A DNA stretch of 7,517 nucleotides from JBMORL01 sp049322335 (GTDB lineage Bacteria; Bacteroidota; Bacteroidia; Flavobacteriales_D; UBA2798), in contig JBMORL010000101.1 of assembly GCA_049322335.1 (NCBI GenBank), positions 1 through 7,517 on the forward strand, written 5' to 3'. The notes beneath the pieces were generated by a model. It ran no database searches, was not told the origin of the DNA, and saw only the letters and a list, made by a program, of their open reading frames with translations. Position 1 is the stretch's first letter, and each line of letters opens with the position of its first letter. Shown here in pieces: positions 6,064 through 7,517 of the stretch. A program made the position numbers and the translations under genes.

Positions 6064-6558
6064 TTATGCAGGTTCCACCAGGAATAACGGCTGGTCGTAT
6101 TCCACCGGCTTGGCATCATCCACCAGCACTTTTACAATTTTTCCCGACACTTCGGCTTCAATTTCATTGAAAAGTTTCATGGCTTCGATAATGCATATTT
6201 TATCTCCTTTTTTGATCGTGTCACCCACGTTAACAAAAGATGGTTTGTCGGGGCCCGATGAACGGTAAAACGTTCCGATCATGGGAGATTTGATGGTTAC
6301 ATATTTTGAATCATCAGCAGCCGGTGTGTTGGTTTTAGGGGTTTCGGGAGTTGCGGATACTGCCTGCTGCTGCACAACAGGAGCAACGGGTTGAACCACC
6401 GGAGCGGCAACAACGGGTGCGGCCTGGATAACGGTTCCTGTGGCAGCTGGTTTAGCAGCTTTGATGACAATTTTAAAATCATCTTTTTCAATTTCCACTT
6501 CCGACACGCCCGACTTGGCTACGAATTTGATTAAGTCCTGGATCTCGTTAAGGTTCAT
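6064..6558 (-). CDS. accB: Biotin carboxyl carrier protein of acetyl-CoA carboxylase
   Basis: The 164-residue protein carries the biotin that AccC carboxylates and passes it to the carboxyltransferase. E. coli AccB has 156. The N terminus (MNLNEIQDLIKFVAKSGVSE, to about residue 34) matches the AccB head region. A Pro-, Ala-, Val- and Gln-rich flexible linker spans about 35-85. The biotinyl domain follows (about 86-162): SPMIGTFYRS, then the biotinylation motif EAMKLFNEI with the acceptor Lys128, then PLFLVEPA at the C terminus. Lys128 would be biotinylated by BirA, which is not in the window. The ATG at 6558 sits 27 bases downstream of the fabH stop with no visible Shine-Dalgarno sequence. 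Order and spacing support co-transcription with fabH and probably accC. Confidence 0.97.
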   Translation of the reverse strand: MNLNEIQDLIKFVAKSGVSEVEIEKDDFKIVIKAAKPAATGTVIQAAPVVAAPVVQPVAPVVQQQAVSATPETPKTNTPAADDSKYVTIKSPMIGTFYRSSGPDKPSFVNVGDTIKKGDKICIIEAMKLFNEIEAEVSGKIVKVLVDDAKPVEYDQPLFLVEPA

Positions 6559-6585
6559 AATTTACTTGATTTATTTGTTGGTATT

Positions 6586-7517
6586 TTATTTCGGATCGTA
6601 GGCCCATTTAACGTAAATGGCGCCCCATGTAAATCCCCCGCCAAAGGCAGAAAGAACAAGATTATCTCCTTTTTTAAGTTTCTTTTCCCACTCCCACAGC
6701 AATAACGGTATGGTGCCTGCCGTAGTGTTGCCGAATTTTTCGATATTGATCATTACTTTGGATTTATCAAGGCCCATGCGTTCGGCAGTGGCATCAATAA
6801 TTCTAAGGTTGGCCTGGTGCGGAACAAGCCACGCAATATCGTCAGAAGAGAGGTTGTTGCGTTGCATAATCTCAGCAGAAACATCCGCCATATTGGTTAC
6901 GGCAAATTTGTATACTGCTTTTCCTTCCTGGTGAACAAAGTGCATGTGCTTATCAATGGTTTCGTGGCTGGGTGGAAGTATAGATCCACCGGCAGGCTGG
7001 TAAAGGTAATTTCTTCCTGCGCCATCACTGCGCAATACAAAATCCAAAACACCAGTGCCCTCATCGTTAGGTTCCAGCAACACTGCTCCTCCCCCGTCAC
7101 CAAAAATCACACAAGTGGTGCGGTCTTCGTAATTCAGAATGGCCGACATTTTATCGGCACCGATTACTATTACTTTTTTATACCGGCCGGTTTCAATGAA
7201 CTGCGCACCGGTGGAAAGTCCGTATAAAAATCCTGAACAGGCAGCCGAAAGGTCGAAGCCCCAGGCGTTTTTGGCACCGATTTTATCACAAATTACATTG
7301 GCGGTAGAAGGAAAAACATAATCTCCTGTAATGGTTCCGCAAATAACCATATCAATTTCTTCAGCAGATATTCCTCTTTTTTCAAGGATTTGATTGATGG
7401 CAGCTACCCCGATCTCGGAGCAGCCTTTCATTTCGCCTTTCAGAATTCTTCGTTCAGAAATGCCGGTGCGGGTTTTTATCCATTCGTCTGAAGTATCCAC
7501 AATGGTGGCCAGCTCAT
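6586..7517 (-). CDS. fabH: 3-oxoacyl-ACP synthase III (KAS III), 5' end outside window
   Basis: FabH condenses an acyl-CoA (acetyl-CoA, or branched acyl-CoA in many Bacteroidota) with malonyl-ACP to start fatty-acid synthesis. 309 residues are visible. The catalytic triad is intact: Cys in DLSAACSGFLYGL (codon 7237-7239), His in VPHQANLRIIDA (6817-6819) and Asn in KFGNTTAGTIPL (6727-6729). The His-Asn spacing (30 residues) equals that of E. coli FabH, and the C terminus GGGFTWGAIYVKW is typical. The frame stays open to the right edge: upstream of VDTSDEWIKTRTGISERR the codons read ELATI, as inside other FabH proteins (ELAxIVDTSDEW). The GTG at 7498-7500 is therefore an internal Val, and roughly 20 N-terminal residues lie beyond the window. 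In many Bacteroidota, plsX and rpmF lie upstream of fabH; that cannot be seen here. Confidence 0.96.
   Translation of the reverse strand, partial: ELATIVDTSDEWIKTRTGISERRILKGEMKGCSEIGVAAINQILEKRGISAEEIDMVICGTITGDYVFPSTANVICDKIGAKNAWGFDLSAACSGFLYGLSTGAQFIETGRYKKVIVIGADKMSAILNYEDRTTCVIFGDGGGAVLLEPNDEGTGVLDFVLRSDGAGRNYLYQPAGGSILPPSHETIDKHMHFVHQEGKAVYKFAVTNMADVSAEIMQRNNLSSDDIAWLVPHQANLRIIDATAERMGLDKSKVMINIEKFGNTTAGTIPLLLWEWEKKLKKGDNLVLSAFGGGFTWGAIYVKWAYDPK

Overview
The window looks like ordinary chromosomal DNA of a member of the Bacteroidota. Four things point there: a fabH-accB-accC fatty-acid cluster, a pseudouridine synthase with a long Lys/Arg/Asp-rich N-terminal extension, a tryptophanyl-tRNA synthetase that begins ARILTGIQSS, and the near absence of Shine-Dalgarno sequences. 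The organism assignment is an inference from these features. Base composition is moderately AT-rich and fairly even, with no sign of a mobile element, CRISPR array, tRNA or rRNA.

Layout, left to right. Positions 2-1441 (+) hold an RluB-type 23S rRNA pseudouridine synthase. It is cut by the left edge and opens with five near-identical 87-bp in-frame repeats (2-418). One base after its stop comes trpS (1443-2411, +, GTG start), so the two very likely share a transcript. Nine bases further on, convergently, ends a gene for a roughly 10-helix membrane protein of unknown function (2421-3791, -). Divergent from it, across a short AT-rich gap, lies a small multipass membrane protein with a HENAH zinc motif (3866-4561, +), best matched to the M50B-like peptidases. 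A strong A/T-rich hairpin (4560-4607) separates it from the convergent fatty-acid cluster.

The right half, on the minus strand, reads fabH (6586-7517, its 5' end lies outside the window), accB (6064-6558) and accC (4611-5945). AccB is the biotin carrier and AccC the biotin carboxylase of acetyl-CoA carboxylase, which makes malonyl-CoA. FabH performs the first condensation on malonyl-ACP. Transcription runs fabH to accB to accC and ends at the shared hairpin. The carboxyltransferase subunits are not in the window.

No clearly new system is visible. The most unusual element is the repeat tract in the RluB homologue: its copies differ by silent changes with a single exception, and each unit looks like an older internal duplication. 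Secondary points are the unassigned membrane protein with a conserved-looking two-cysteine loop, its divergent pairing with the M50B-like protein, a hairpin between accB and accC, and an unusual Arg in TrpS. Three gene ends need care: rluB and fabH are both cut by the window, and accC has two plausible starts.
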